From the NCBI RefSeq assembly GCF_007827595.1, contig NZ_VISR01000045.1, positions 1 to 55,594 of the forward strand: a stretch of 55,594 nt of DNA. Reading direction: 5' to 3'. The first letter of the stretch is position 1, and every line of letters begins with the position of its first letter. This document shows positions 32,640 to 41,302 of the stretch, piece after piece. Source of the DNA: Streptomyces sp. BK340. Its GTDB lineage: Bacteria > Actinomycetota > Actinomycetes > Streptomycetales > Streptomycetaceae. The notes below the pieces were generated by a model that worked only from the letters and a program-made list of their open reading frames with translations, searched no databases and had not been told where the DNA came from. Made by a program: the position numbers and the translations under genes.

Positions 32640-35600
32640 ATGAGTGAACGTGCCGTGGCGGCGGACCCGCGTGTGGTCGAACTCGCGTCGCTGCGGCCCG
32701 GCGCGCGAACCCACACCGCCGGATCCGGATATCTGCTGCACGACGGACTGGTGATCACGGCCGCGCACACCGTGCCCGCACCCGGTACCGGCGAGGTGTG
32801 GATCCGCCCCGGCGGGATGGGTCCGTGGCTGCGCTGCCGAGTACTGCTGCGCCGCTATTCGGACCCGGACGCGCCCGAGGGTCAAGGAGACCGCAGACCC
32901 AGGGACCTTGCCGTGCTGCGCGTCGAGGACAACGCCGGGGGGCCCGGCCTGTCCGCCCTCCCACCCGTGCGCTGGGGACGGCTGGCCACCCGGCCCTGCT
33001 CGGCACGCATCGAGGCCACCGGCTTCCCCGCGGGCCTCAGGGTGTACGAGGACCGGGGCGGCCCACAACTGGCCACCGTGATGCGGGACACCGCCCACAT
33101 CAGCGGCACCCTGGTCTCCTCGGATGCCCTCGGATCACGGCACGTTGTCCACGTCGCCCAACCCGTGCCGCCACTGCCAGACGGAGCCGCAGGCACGAAC
33201 GAGAAGAAGAGGACACGCTGGGACGGCATGTCGGGTGCAGCCGTCATGTGCGACGGCCTGCTCGTGGGGGTCGTGGTGCGCGCCGACGCACTCGACGGCG
33301 TGGAGATCGAGGAGACGGCACCGCTGTGGGAGGATCCCGAGGCCCGCGAACTGCTCGGTCTCAAGGCGGTTCGCCCTCAGCCGGCCGAACTCGCAAGGGT
33401 GCTGCACCGATCCACCGGGCGTCCAACGCTCACCCCCATCTCACTCCTCAGGCCGGAAGCGGCCACGGTCCGATTCCACGGCCGCGAGCAAACCCTCCGC
33501 GACCTCGCGAACTGGCGACACTCCGATGCCGGCGACTCGGTGCTCCTGTTCACCGGCCCAGGTGGCCAGGGCAAGACGAGGGTGGCCCTCGAAGCAGTCC
33601 GCGCCGCCGAAGAAGACGGCTGGACGGCCGGATTCCTCGCCGAACGCGCCGACATCCGGGCACTGTCCCGGCTGGCCACGCTCGACACTCCCTTGCTGCT
33701 GGTAGTGGACTACGCCGAGACCCGCCAGTCACAGATGAACGACCTTCTCGACGCGTTCGGTCCGTCCGTCCCAGCCCGCTGCCATCCGGTGCGGCTCCTG
33801 ATCCTGGCGCGCAAGGCCGGCCAGTGGTGGAGCCAACTCCGGGAGCACGCGCATTTCCCGCGCGACACCGCCGTACGCCCGCTGCCTCCCCTGGAGCCCA
33901 CCGCCGCACTCCGTGCCACCGCCGTTCGCGACGCCATGGCCGACCTCGAAGACGGACTGACCACCCTGTACCCAGGGCCGAAGGCACGGCAGGCGATACG
34001 CGCGGCAGTGCCGCCGTCCGTCAGAGAGGACCGTTACTCCGGCGCTCTCAACCTCCAAATGGCCGCCCTGGTAGCCCTGCTGCAGGCTGTGGACCCGGTA
34101 CGCGTCACGAACGGCGATCGCCATGAGGCGGTCCTCCTCCGTCACGAGCAGAAGGTCTGGAGGCGCACCGCGCACAGCCACGGTATCGGCGACCTACCGC
34201 TCTTCGAGTACCGCCGTATGGTCGCTGCCGCCACACTCTGCCCCGCGGAGGACGAACGGCAGGCCCTGGCCGTCCTCAGCAGGCTCCGGCCGACCGGCCA
34301 CATCGAGGAACCCCGGACGCCGCTGCCGGACCCAGCGCGCTGCGGACGTTGGCTGTCCAGCCTCTATCCATCCGACGACGACCACTGGGGTCCGCTCCAG
34401 CCCGACCGGCTGGGCGAACATCTCCTGGGCGGCGTCCTCGCGGAGGATCCCGAGTTGCTGGGTCGCCTGCTGCCCGACACGACCGACCGCCAGACCTCGG
34501 CCGCCTTCCACCTGCTGTCCCGGGCCCAGCTCCACCAGCCGCACATCACCGAACCACTCCGGATCGTCGTCACCGCCCATCCCGATCCACTCGCCCTGCG
34601 GGCCGTCAACGCCGTGGTCGCGGTGGAGAACCCGGCCCCACTCCGGCAGGCCCTGGCCGCCGTACTGGAGGAGATCAGGGGCGCTGTGGACCGGCGCGGA
34701 TCACTGGCACAGCGGCTGTACAACGCGGTTCCGCTGCCCACGCTGGCCCTCGACGAATGGGCGGCGGACCTCTCGGGCCTGCTGGCCCGACAACCACCGG
34801 GACCCACGACGCTGGATCCTCACGAGGCGTCGGCCGAACAGGCTCGGCGGCTGCACCGTTACGCCGTCCGGCTGGTCGAGATCGGGCGGATCTCGGCGGC
34901 TCGCACCGCTGCCGAGAAGTCCGTCGCCCTGTGGCACACACTCACCGCACACGGCTGGCCGGAAGCCGAGAGCGGCCTCGGCCTGGCCCTGAACACCCTG
35001 TCCCTGGTGACCGACCAGGATCGGTCCGGGGCAGAAGCGCTGTCGCTCTCCCAGGACGTGCTGCGGTACTACGAGGACCTGGCGTCGCGGGATCCCGAAA
35101 CGTATAACGGCGATCTGGCGATGGCCTGGAACAACCACGCGAACCGACTCGCCGACGCGGACCGGCTCGACGAAGCGCTGGAAGGGGCACTCACCGCCCG
35201 CGACCTCCACCACGATCTCGCCTGCGCCGACCCGGCCCACCTCCCCGATGTCGCCCTGTCCGAGTACAACCTCATCCGGATCCACAGTGCGCTCGGGCAG
35301 CTCGGGGCGGCAACGGCCAACGCCCGCAGAGCAAGGGACCTCTACCGTGACCTCGCCGCTCGGTGGCCTGACCAATACCGTCCACGCATACCGGAGGTCC
35401 TCGGCAACCTCGCCGAACTCCTCCGTACAGCCGGCCTGCTCACCGAGGCGGTGGACACGGTCGAGGAGTGCCTGACCGAATCCCGGCGCCTGGCCGCACA
35501 TGACCCGGACCGTTTCACGCAGGACCTGGCCGAGCGGCTGTCCGACGCCACGGGCGTCTTCGACGACCACGGGGACGCAGACAGGGCGCAGGCATCGGCG

Positions 35601-37268
35601 GAGGAAGCCGTGGAACTGCTGCGACCCCTGGTCGAACACGACCCGACCGCGGCACCGTCGTTCGCCAACGCCCTGATTGCACTTTCCCACCATGTTCCGG
35701 AGCAGGCGGTCGACCTGCTGAGCGATGCCGTCGCGATCTACGAAAAGACCGAGGCGTCGATCCCTGGTGCCCACGGATCCGCCCCGGCCCTCGCTCGCGC
35801 CGCACTCGCCAACGCCCTCGCCGACACCGGGCAGTACTCCAAAGCGCTGCGCGCCTTCGGCGAATCGGTCGCCGTCCTGCGCCCCCTCGCCGACCGGCTG
35901 CCCGCCGCACACGGACCGGAGTTGGCCCGTGTGCTCGATCTCCAGGCCTACGCGTTGTTCGACTCAGGAGACACTGAGGCCGCCCTGGCCACGGCAACGG
36001 AGGCGTACGACAGGTTCGCGGCCGCGGTGGCCGAGGAACCCGGAGCCTTCGTCGACGAGTTCGTCCGCGTCACGGGAAACCTGGTGTTCTACATGCACCG
36101 GTTGACCCGCTGGTCGGAGATCCTGACACGGACCGAGCAGGCGTTGACCCTGTGCCGCCTGCCATCGGCCGAGGAACGTCCCCAGAGGTTCGAGGCCCTA
36201 CTCGAACTCCTGGGGCACCGGATATCGGCGTTCGAGGAACTTGGCCGTCACGAGGAGGCGACGGACTGCGCACGGGAAATGGTCGACCTGCGCCGCCGGC
36301 TCTTGGACTCCGACCCCGAAGAAGCCGACCACCGCCTCTCCCTGGCCGGGGATCTGTCGCGTCTCGCCGACGCGCTGTGCAACGCGGGGCGACCGTCCGA
36401 GGCCGTCGATCCCGTGCGTGAGGCCCTCGCCCTGCGACGGGGCGTGAGCGAGAGCGTGGTCGAGGGCGAGAACGACGACGACTCGGCCGAGGAGGACGAC
36501 GACGAGGCGAGCGAGGCCGAGGAGGACGAGACGGTGAACGAGGGCGCACTCCTCGTACAACTGGCCGCAGTGCTGCAACAGGCGGGCGACACCGAGGCGC
36601 TGGCCGCCGCCGAGGAGGCTGTCCGACACCACGAGGACCAGCCAGGCCTCCCCGCCGAGGGTCGCAGGGACGGGTACTGCCAGGCGCTGCACCTGTACGC
36701 CGCCGCACAGTCGGCCGCCGGGCGCCCCGAAGCGGCAGTGGACGCCTGCCAGCACCTGGTACTGCTGTACGCGAAGGAAGCAGCAGGTGAGGCAATGTCC
36801 GCTCGGGACGGCGATCGCCTCGATCTGGACGAAGCCCTGACCTCACTCGCCTGGGCGTTGCTGGAAACCGGCTCATGGCCGCGGGCGCTCGGACTGGCCC
36901 GCGGCGCGCTCAGATCACTCACCGCACCCCTGGCGCCCCCGCAGGACAACGCGTCGCAGCACCGCATCGCACTCGGAGCCGCCCTGCACGTACTGGCCCT
37001 GGCCCTCACGGCAGCGGGCCGCCACCAGGAGGCCCTGCGCATGGCACGCCGAGCGTTCGCCGTACGCCGCCACCTGGCCGCCCGTGCCCCCGGAACACAC
37101 ATGACCGAGCTGGCGGAGACTATGGGGGTGCTGGCGCTCGCTCTCGACGCCACGGGGCACACCGCGGAAGCCAGGACCACGACCCGACGATCCCACGCGC
37201 TGCTCAGCTGCCTCGCCACGCCCGCTCCCACCGCCCACCGGGACGCACACCTGCATCCGCCAGCGTGA
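32640..37268 (+). CDS. Trypsin-like/STAND-like NTPase/long-TPR protein C
   Basis: A 1542-residue third paralogue. The peptidase keeps His43 (VITAAHTV), Asp89 (RDLAVLRVED) and Ser198 (WDGMSGAAV). The NTPase has FHGRE (279-283), Walker A GPGGQGKT (306-313) and Walker B LLLVVD (Asp357) plus YAETR. From about residue 735 it carries a TPR array roughly twice as long as those of A and B, interrupted near 1275-1300 by a very acidic linker (EGENDDDSAEEDDDE and on). The ATG at 32640 has a GGGAGAG site; an earlier frame start at 32445 would read antisense through trypco2 and is rejected. It is divergent from the trypco2-B pair. The long array may bind larger or several partners. Confidence 0.88.
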   Translation: MSERAVAADPRVVELASLRPGARTHTAGSGYLLHDGLVITAAHTVPAPGTGEVWIRPGGMGPWLRCRVLLRRYSDPDAPEGQGDRRPRDLAVLRVEDNAGGPGLSALPPVRWGRLATRPCSARIEATGFPAGLRVYEDRGGPQLATVMRDTAHISGTLVSSDALGSRHVVHVAQPVPPLPDGAAGTNEKKRTRWDGMSGAAVMCDGLLVGVVVRADALDGVEIEETAPLWEDPEARELLGLKAVRPQPAELARVLHRSTGRPTLTPISLLRPEAATVRFHGREQTLRDLANWRHSDAGDSVLLFTGPGGQGKTRVALEAVRAAEEDGWTAGFLAERADIRALSRLATLDTPLLLVVDYAETRQSQMNDLLDAFGPSVPARCHPVRLLILARKAGQWWSQLREHAHFPRDTAVRPLPPLEPTAALRATAVRDAMADLEDGLTTLYPGPKARQAIRAAVPPSVREDRYSGALNLQMAALVALLQAVDPVRVTNGDRHEAVLLRHEQKVWRRTAHSHGIGDLPLFEYRRMVAAATLCPAEDERQALAVLSRLRPTGHIEEPRTPLPDPARCGRWLSSLYPSDDDHWGPLQPDRLGEHLLGGVLAEDPELLGRLLPDTTDRQTSAAFHLLSRAQLHQPHITEPLRIVVTAHPDPLALRAVNAVVAVENPAPLRQALAAVLEEIRGAVDRRGSLAQRLYNAVPLPTLALDEWAADLSGLLARQPPGPTTLDPHEASAEQARRLHRYAVRLVEIGRISAARTAAEKSVALWHTLTAHGWPEAESGLGLALNTLSLVTDQDRSGAEALSLSQDVLRYYEDLASRDPETYNGDLAMAWNNHANRLADADRLDEALEGALTARDLHHDLACADPAHLPDVALSEYNLIRIHSALGQLGAATANARRARDLYRDLAARWPDQYRPRIPEVLGNLAELLRTAGLLTEAVDTVEECLTESRRLAAHDPDRFTQDLAERLSDATGVFDDHGDADRAQASAEEAVELLRPLVEHDPTAAPSFANALIALSHHVPEQAVDLLSDAVAIYEKTEASIPGAHGSAPALARAALANALADTGQYSKALRAFGESVAVLRPLADRLPAAHGPELARVLDLQAYALFDSGDTEAALATATEAYDRFAAAVAEEPGAFVDEFVRVTGNLVFYMHRLTRWSEILTRTEQALTLCRLPSAEERPQRFEALLELLGHRISAFEELGRHEEATDCAREMVDLRRRLLDSDPEEADHRLSLAGDLSRLADALCNAGRPSEAVDPVREALALRRGVSESVVEGENDDDSAEEDDDEASEAEEDETVNEGALLVQLAAVLQQAGDTEALAAAEEAVRHHEDQPGLPAEGRRDGYCQALHLYAAAQSAAGRPEAAVDACQHLVLLYAKEAAGEAMSARDGDRLDLDEALTSLAWALLETGSWPRALGLARGALRSLTAPLAPPQDNASQHRIALGAALHVLALALTAAGRHQEALRMARRAFAVRRHLAARAPGTHMTELAETMGVLALALDATGHTAEARTTTRRSHALLSCLATPAPTAHRDAHLHPPA

Positions 37269-37423
37269 CCTTCGCTGCCGCGAGGTCGAATAGAGCAGCA
37301 CCAACCCGCTAGAGGTCGTTCTCTTTCCGAACCTCGTGTGCGGATTCCGCTGGCCAGACATGAGATCGCAGCTGTCGCGGAAGTCTCGGCTCGTTGTCGG
37401 CCGCGATGCTGTGGGGGTGGCGG

Positions 37424-37715
37424 ATGCCGTCGATGCGGGCAGTTCTGGACGCGACGCAAAGCCGCGGCGGGGCGGGTGGAGGAGCTCGAAGCCGAACTGG
37501 AACGGGTGCGAACAGACTTGGCGGACGCGGAAGAGGTACTCAGGCGCCGAGTGATCGGCCTTGGACAGTATCTGGAGGCGTTGGCTGAGGAGGAAGCGCC
37601 TGCCGTGATGGTCAGCGGGGCGTCGCAGAGGAAGCCGGTCGGACCGCGCCGAGCGGTGCCTCACCGGGAGAACGCGCAATGCGTCGTCGGGGTATGGCTC
37701 CCCGTCCCGCGGTAG
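37424..37715 (+). pseudogene. Coiled-coil/wHTH protein remnant, frameshifted
   Basis: MPSMRAVLDATQS (from 37424) is in one frame and RVEELEAELERVRTDLADAE followed by EVLRRRVIGLGQYLEALAEE in another, with a shift near 37455. In relatives these are contiguous and followed by a C-terminal winged-helix region, which is missing here. It is a common small Streptomyces protein of unknown function. Confidence 0.5.
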
Positions 37716-37862
37716 CGGCTCACCCGGCGCCAGCCGGTGCAGTTGCAGCGCGTGTTCGAACAGGATGAAGTAGACGCGGACATCGGAGAGGTCGGTGTAC
37801 GGGGGCCATGCGCCGGGGGGTGCCCCTATGTCCTTCGTCAAGCTGTCGTGATGATGGCTGGC

Positions 37863-38189
37863 ATGACGGATGAGGTCCAGGGCTCAGGTCGTGAGAGCCG
37901 CCGGGGGTGGACGCCGCTGCACTTCGCGGCGGATGAGCAGGATGCCGCGGCTGTCGGCTCTCTCCTGGCGGCGGGTGCGGAAGTGGATGCACCCGACGAG
38001 CAGGGCAATACGCCTTTGTGGCAGGCGGTGTTCACGTATCGAGGTGATGGCGGGGTGCTGTCGCTGCTGGTCAATGCCGGTGCCGATCCGGACATGGACA
38101 ACCTTCACGGTGTGAGCCCGCGGCGCCTTGCCGACTGGCGTATTGGTTCAGATGCCGCGGTGCATCTCGGGGATCGTCCTGCCTCGTAG
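37863..38189 (+). CDS. Ankyrin-repeat protein, 3' end altered
   Basis: A 108-residue protein with two to three ankyrin repeats: GWTPLHFAADEQDAAAVGSL, GAEVDAPDEQGNTPLWQAVF and GADPDMDNLHGVSPRRLADW. The repeats are canonical (TPLHxAA, LLxxGA). The ATG at 37863 is preferred; ATGs at 37851 and 37854 are possible. The last 42 bases overlap the IS110 transposase gene on the other strand, and the C-terminal residues after RRLADW no longer look like an ankyrin helix. I infer that the insertion replaced the original end. Function is unknown; such proteins are protein-binding scaffolds. Confidence 0.7.
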   Translation: MTDEVQGSGRESRRGWTPLHFAADEQDAAAVGSLLAAGAEVDAPDEQGNTPLWQAVFTYRGDGGVLSLLVNAGADPDMDNLHGVSPRRLADWRIGSDAAVHLGDRPAS

Positions 38190-39407
38190 TGCAGTCTCTG
38201 CGGGCCACGCGGCTTTGGCGGGCTGCGGCTCATAGAAGGTGCCGTCGCGGAGCATGGCGAAGAGGACGTCGGCTCGGCGTCTGGCGAGGCAGAGCAGGGC
38301 TTGGGTGTGGTGCTTGCCCTGGCTGATCTTCCTGTCGTAGTAGGCCCGGGATGCGGGGTCGCCCAGAGCGGCGAACGCGGAAAGGAAGAAAGCCCGTTTG
38401 AGCTGCTTGTTTCCTCTCCGGGAAGGTTGTTCGCCGCGGATCGAGGAGCCCGAGCTCCGGGTCGCCGGGGCAAGGCCTGCGTAGGCGGCGAGGTGGCCGG
38501 CGGTTGGGAAGGTGCTGCCGTCGCCGACCTCGATGAGGATCCTGGCTCCGGTCCTGACGCCGACTCCCGGCATCGATGTCAGGACCTTCGAAAGAGGGTG
38601 GGACTCCAGGAGTTCCTCGATCCGCGCGGCCAGCAGCTTGCGCTGGTCGAGGACGGCGTTGAGCGAGGCGGCGAGGCTCGGGACGATCAGCGCGGCCGCG
38701 TCAGTGCCGGGGACGGTGACAGTCTGTTCGTCCAGAGCAGTGAAGATGTCCTCGACGAGTCGCTCGGCCATCCTCGGGGCCTTCGGCCGTAACAGGGTGA
38801 CCAGTCGGCGTCGGCCGGCTTTGCGGATCTGGGTCGGGGACCCGAACTGTTCCAGCAGCGTGAGGACGGCCGGGTGCTGGAGCCGAGGCCCCAGCACCCG
38901 TTCCAAGGAGGGGTGGATCTGGGTCAGCAGGCCGTGGAGCCGGTTGGTGACCCTGGTGGCTTCGCCGGCCAGGTCGTCGTCGAAGCCCACGATCATCTCC
39001 AGCTCGGCGATCGTCTCGTCCTCGCCGTCGAGGGCTCGCAGGGTATGGGACATCGCGCGGGCCGCGTCAGCGATGATGAACGCGTCCCTCGCGTCCGTCT
39101 TGGCCTCACCTGGATAGAGGTCGGCGATCCGCCGCATCGTCAGTCCGGGCAGGTAGGCGACCGGGCAGCCCATGTCCCTTGCGACCGCCAGCGGCAGTGC
39201 CCCGATCGAGGCCGGCTGGTCGACCACGACCAGCACCGTTCCGTGCTTGGCCTGGAGCTTGGCGAACAGCTCGCGGAGCTTGGGCTCGGTGTTGGGCAGG
39301 CGCCTGTCGAACGCCTTCTTCCCGGCCGGGGTGACGGCGGTGGCGTGGTGTTCGCCCTTGCCGACGTCCAGGCCGAGGAAGACGTCGATGTCGCCGGTGT
39401 CGATCAC
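38148..39407 (-). CDS. IS110-family transposase
   Basis: A 419-residue intact transposase. The N-terminal DEDD (RuvC-like) domain begins VFLGLDVGKGEHHATA with the first Asp at 14 and contains YPGEAKTDARDAFIIAD. The C-terminal Transposase_20 domain has LTSMPGVGVRTGARILIEVG and GLAPATRSSGSSIRG with the serine used in strand exchange. The start is a GTG at 39407 with GAGGGG eight bases upstream. IS110 enzymes use an element-encoded bridge RNA to choose target and donor. Length and motifs are complete, so the element may still be active. It abuts the ankyrin gene. Confidence 0.92.
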   Translation of the reverse strand: MIDTGDIDVFLGLDVGKGEHHATAVTPAGKKAFDRRLPNTEPKLRELFAKLQAKHGTVLVVVDQPASIGALPLAVARDMGCPVAYLPGLTMRRIADLYPGEAKTDARDAFIIADAARAMSHTLRALDGEDETIAELEMIVGFDDDLAGEATRVTNRLHGLLTQIHPSLERVLGPRLQHPAVLTLLEQFGSPTQIRKAGRRRLVTLLRPKAPRMAERLVEDIFTALDEQTVTVPGTDAAALIVPSLAASLNAVLDQRKLLAARIEELLESHPLSKVLTSMPGVGVRTGARILIEVGDGSTFPTAGHLAAYAGLAPATRSSGSSIRGEQPSRRGNKQLKRAFFLSAFAALGDPASRAYYDRKISQGKHHTQALLCLARRRADVLFAMLRDGTFYEPQPAKAAWPAETALRGRTIPEMHRGI

Positions 39408-39590
39408 GTGCAGGCCCCTCCGTCACGCTTTCGGCCGGCCTTGCCAGGGCATCGAGCTGCCACATCCACGTTACGGAGAGCTCTTCCGGCTTGGGTGAAG
39501 CCGGTGCTCAAGCCCCTCATCAGCGGTCCGTCGATGCCTCCGGACCCGGTGACACCACCCCCCGGATCATCAACAACAGGAGGGGAAGTC
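39408..39590 (-). other. IS110 upstream non-coding end, candidate bridge-RNA region
   Basis: In the IS110 group the RNA guide is encoded in the non-coding stretch before the transposase. Here that stretch contains a 7-bp hairpin (CCGGCTT at 39486-39492 with AAGCCGG at 39498-39504). I cannot define RNA ends or loops by eye, so this is a location, not a gene call. Confidence 0.3.
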
Positions 39591-39698
39591 ATGCCGGACC
39601 CGAAGGCCGGAGGCCCCATTGCGGAGCCAATGAAGACGGTAACGGGGGGGGCCGTCGGTGGGCAGTTGGGTCTGCTGCACGATCGGGTGACATCTTGA
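39591..39698 (+). CDS. 35-aa ORF with strong ribosome-binding site
   Basis: ATG 39591 is preceded by an excellent AGGAGGGG five bases upstream. The 35-residue product (MPDPKAGGPIAEPMKTVTGG, then AVGGQLGLLHDRVTS) stops at 39698, where IS3-derived sequence appears to begin. It may be the N-terminus of a gene cut by the IS3-type insertion or a genuine small protein. I do not recognise it. Confidence 0.4.
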   Translation: MPDPKAGGPIAEPMKTVTGGAVGGQLGLLHDRVTS

Positions 39699-39731
39699 CC
39701 CGTCCCACGGTTTGGGTTCCAGCTGCGGTGG

Positions 39732-39965
39732 CTAACCGGCGGCGGGGATGGTGTCTTGTGAGAGTAGTTCGTACTCGATCGGGGTGCGGTAGCCCAGTGC
39801 TGAGTGGCGCCGCTGCCGGTTGTGGAAGATCTCGATGTACTCGAAGATCGCGTTCGCCCACTCGACCCGGGTCTTCCACCGTTTGCGGTTCAACAGCTCG
39901 ATCTGCATCGAAGACCAGAACGACTCCATCGTCGCGTTGTCCAGGCCGTCTCCGAGTACCCGACG
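39732..39965 (-). pseudogene. IS3-family transposase (OrfB) C-terminal fragment
   Basis: The frame encodes GDGLDNATMESFWSSMQIEL, RVEWANAIFEYIEIFHNRQR and RHSALGYRTPIEYELLS, the last ~75 residues of IS3-type OrfB with the catalytic Glu (ESFW). Upstream sequence is unrelated, so only the 3' end of the element remains. Confidence 0.8.
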
Positions 39966-40076
39966 GTTGGGAGGTCGTGCGTGGTGTTGCCGGCATGAGG
40001 AGGGGTACCGGAGGCGGGTACTCGATGGTTCGTAGACCCTGGGCCAAAGGCCCTTGTCACTGTCTTGGAGGTGTCC

Positions 40077-40730
40077 ATGGTATTGCGCGTACTGCCCCGG
40101 AAGGCCTGGCGGACCTGGCGGGACTGGCGGCGGGCCGACGATCTGCAGGTCCCGGTGTCGTCCACCGCGGTGGAGGACGCGAGCCGCCGGTTTTTGCTGT
40201 ATGGGGTTCTTCCCCTGTGGGTGGTGCCTGGACTTGCGGACTGGTGGATGCACCGGCGCACTCGGATCGAGCACACCAGCGGCACCAAGGAGTCGGCCGT
40301 CCACGCGTTGATGATGACCGAGGCCGGCATACCGGTGGTGATGGGGCTGCTCGCCCGTGTCAATCCGCTGGTGCTTACCGTGATGGGCGGGGCCGCCCTG
40401 GCCCATGGGGCGACGGCCGTCTACGACGTGTCGCTGGCCGTCGGCGAACGAGAGGTCCGGCCCATCGAGCAGCACGTCCACAGCTTCCTGGAAGTCCTGC
40501 CGCTCACGGCGCTCGCCTTCACCGCCTGCCTGCACGCGGACCAGGTCCGCTCGACACTGCGGGGCGGCCCTGGTGCCCAGGACTGGCGACTTTTACCCAA
40601 GGATCATCCGCTGCCCGCCGCCTATCTGGCCGGGCTCGCCGGGGTCATCGTCGCGGGCGTCGTCGTGCCCTACACCGAAGAGCTGCTTCGCTGCCTGCGG
40701 GCTTCCGCGCGGGAAGCAGGCCCCCGCTGA
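40077..40730 (+). CDS. Polytopic membrane protein of unknown function
   Basis: A 217-residue protein with probable helices at about residues 45-60 (FLLYGVLPLWVVPG), 85-120 (ALMMTEAGIPVVMGLLARVN, LVLTVMGGAALAHG), 140-160 (SFLEVLPLTALAFTACLH) and 185-205 (AAYLAGLAGVIVAGVVVPYT). Several histidines and acidic residues lie in or near helices (DWWMHRRTRIEH), so metal binding is possible. The ATG at 40077 has a GGAGGTG site. I do not recognise a named family. No operon partner is evident. Confidence 0.75.
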   Translation: MVLRVLPRKAWRTWRDWRRADDLQVPVSSTAVEDASRRFLLYGVLPLWVVPGLADWWMHRRTRIEHTSGTKESAVHALMMTEAGIPVVMGLLARVNPLVLTVMGGAALAHGATAVYDVSLAVGEREVRPIEQHVHSFLEVLPLTALAFTACLHADQVRSTLRGGPGAQDWRLLPKDHPLPAAYLAGLAGVIVAGVVVPYTEELLRCLRASAREAGPR

Positions 40731-40853
40731 GAAACGGCCGGGACGCGGCGCGGGCGCCCGATCTGCATGGGGCTGGCGAGGACCTTTCGCCGGCGCCGCA
40801 GGAGCGGCGGCTCCGCCCGACCGCAGGCAGACCATAGAGTCTTGATCTTGCTC

Positions 40854-41302
40854 TCATGCGCCCTGCCTGCTCGCAACGGCCGGGGCGATGCGGCCCGTGC
40901 GCGGGGCTGTCGCCCCGTCCCGCCAGGTGCCAAGCAGCCGGGCCGCCAGCCGCTCTTCCTGATGGCCGGTCGCGCGGATCCCGAACACCACGTCGGCGTC
41001 GAGCCACGGCTCGTCGGTCGGCAGACCGGCGACGACCTCGTGCCAAACGACCTGTTCGTGCACCGGGTCCGCCTCCACGTGTTCTGTGTAGAACCGGACG
41101 GCCGCCGGGCCGGCGCCCATACGGTCAAGTGCCTCGGCCAGGCGGCGTGAGGCAGGAGATGAGGTGACCTTGACGGCGGCGAAGTGTCCGACGAGCGCCC
41201 CGCGCAGGGACCGGTGCAGACCGAGCAGGGACATCAGGTTCACGGTGGCCAGCGCCTCGGCCGGTGCAGCGTCGAGGTAATGGCCGTACGAGGTGTTCAG
41301 CC
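40854..41302 (-). pseudogene. Haem-oxygenase-like iron-containing redox protein, C-terminal fragment
   Basis: The frame encodes SYGHYLDAAPAEALATVNLM, GLHRSLRGALVGHFAAVKVT, FYTEHVEADPVHEQVVWHEV and ADVVFGIRATGHQEERLAAR, the second half of the iron-containing redox enzyme (HDO-like) fold, including the metal-ligand set ExxH...H. The N-terminal half is absent: the frame reads straight into the end of the response-regulator gene. The chromosome was rejoined here by deletion. Confidence 0.75.

Noticed and set aside
25041..37268. The trypsin domains as HtrA-type envelope proteases
   Set aside because: No signal peptide, membrane helix or PDZ domain is present, and the peptidase is fused to a cytoplasmic-type NTPase and TPRs.
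37137..37300. Terminator after protein C
   Set aside because: I looked for a strong hairpin after 37268 and found none convincing by eye.
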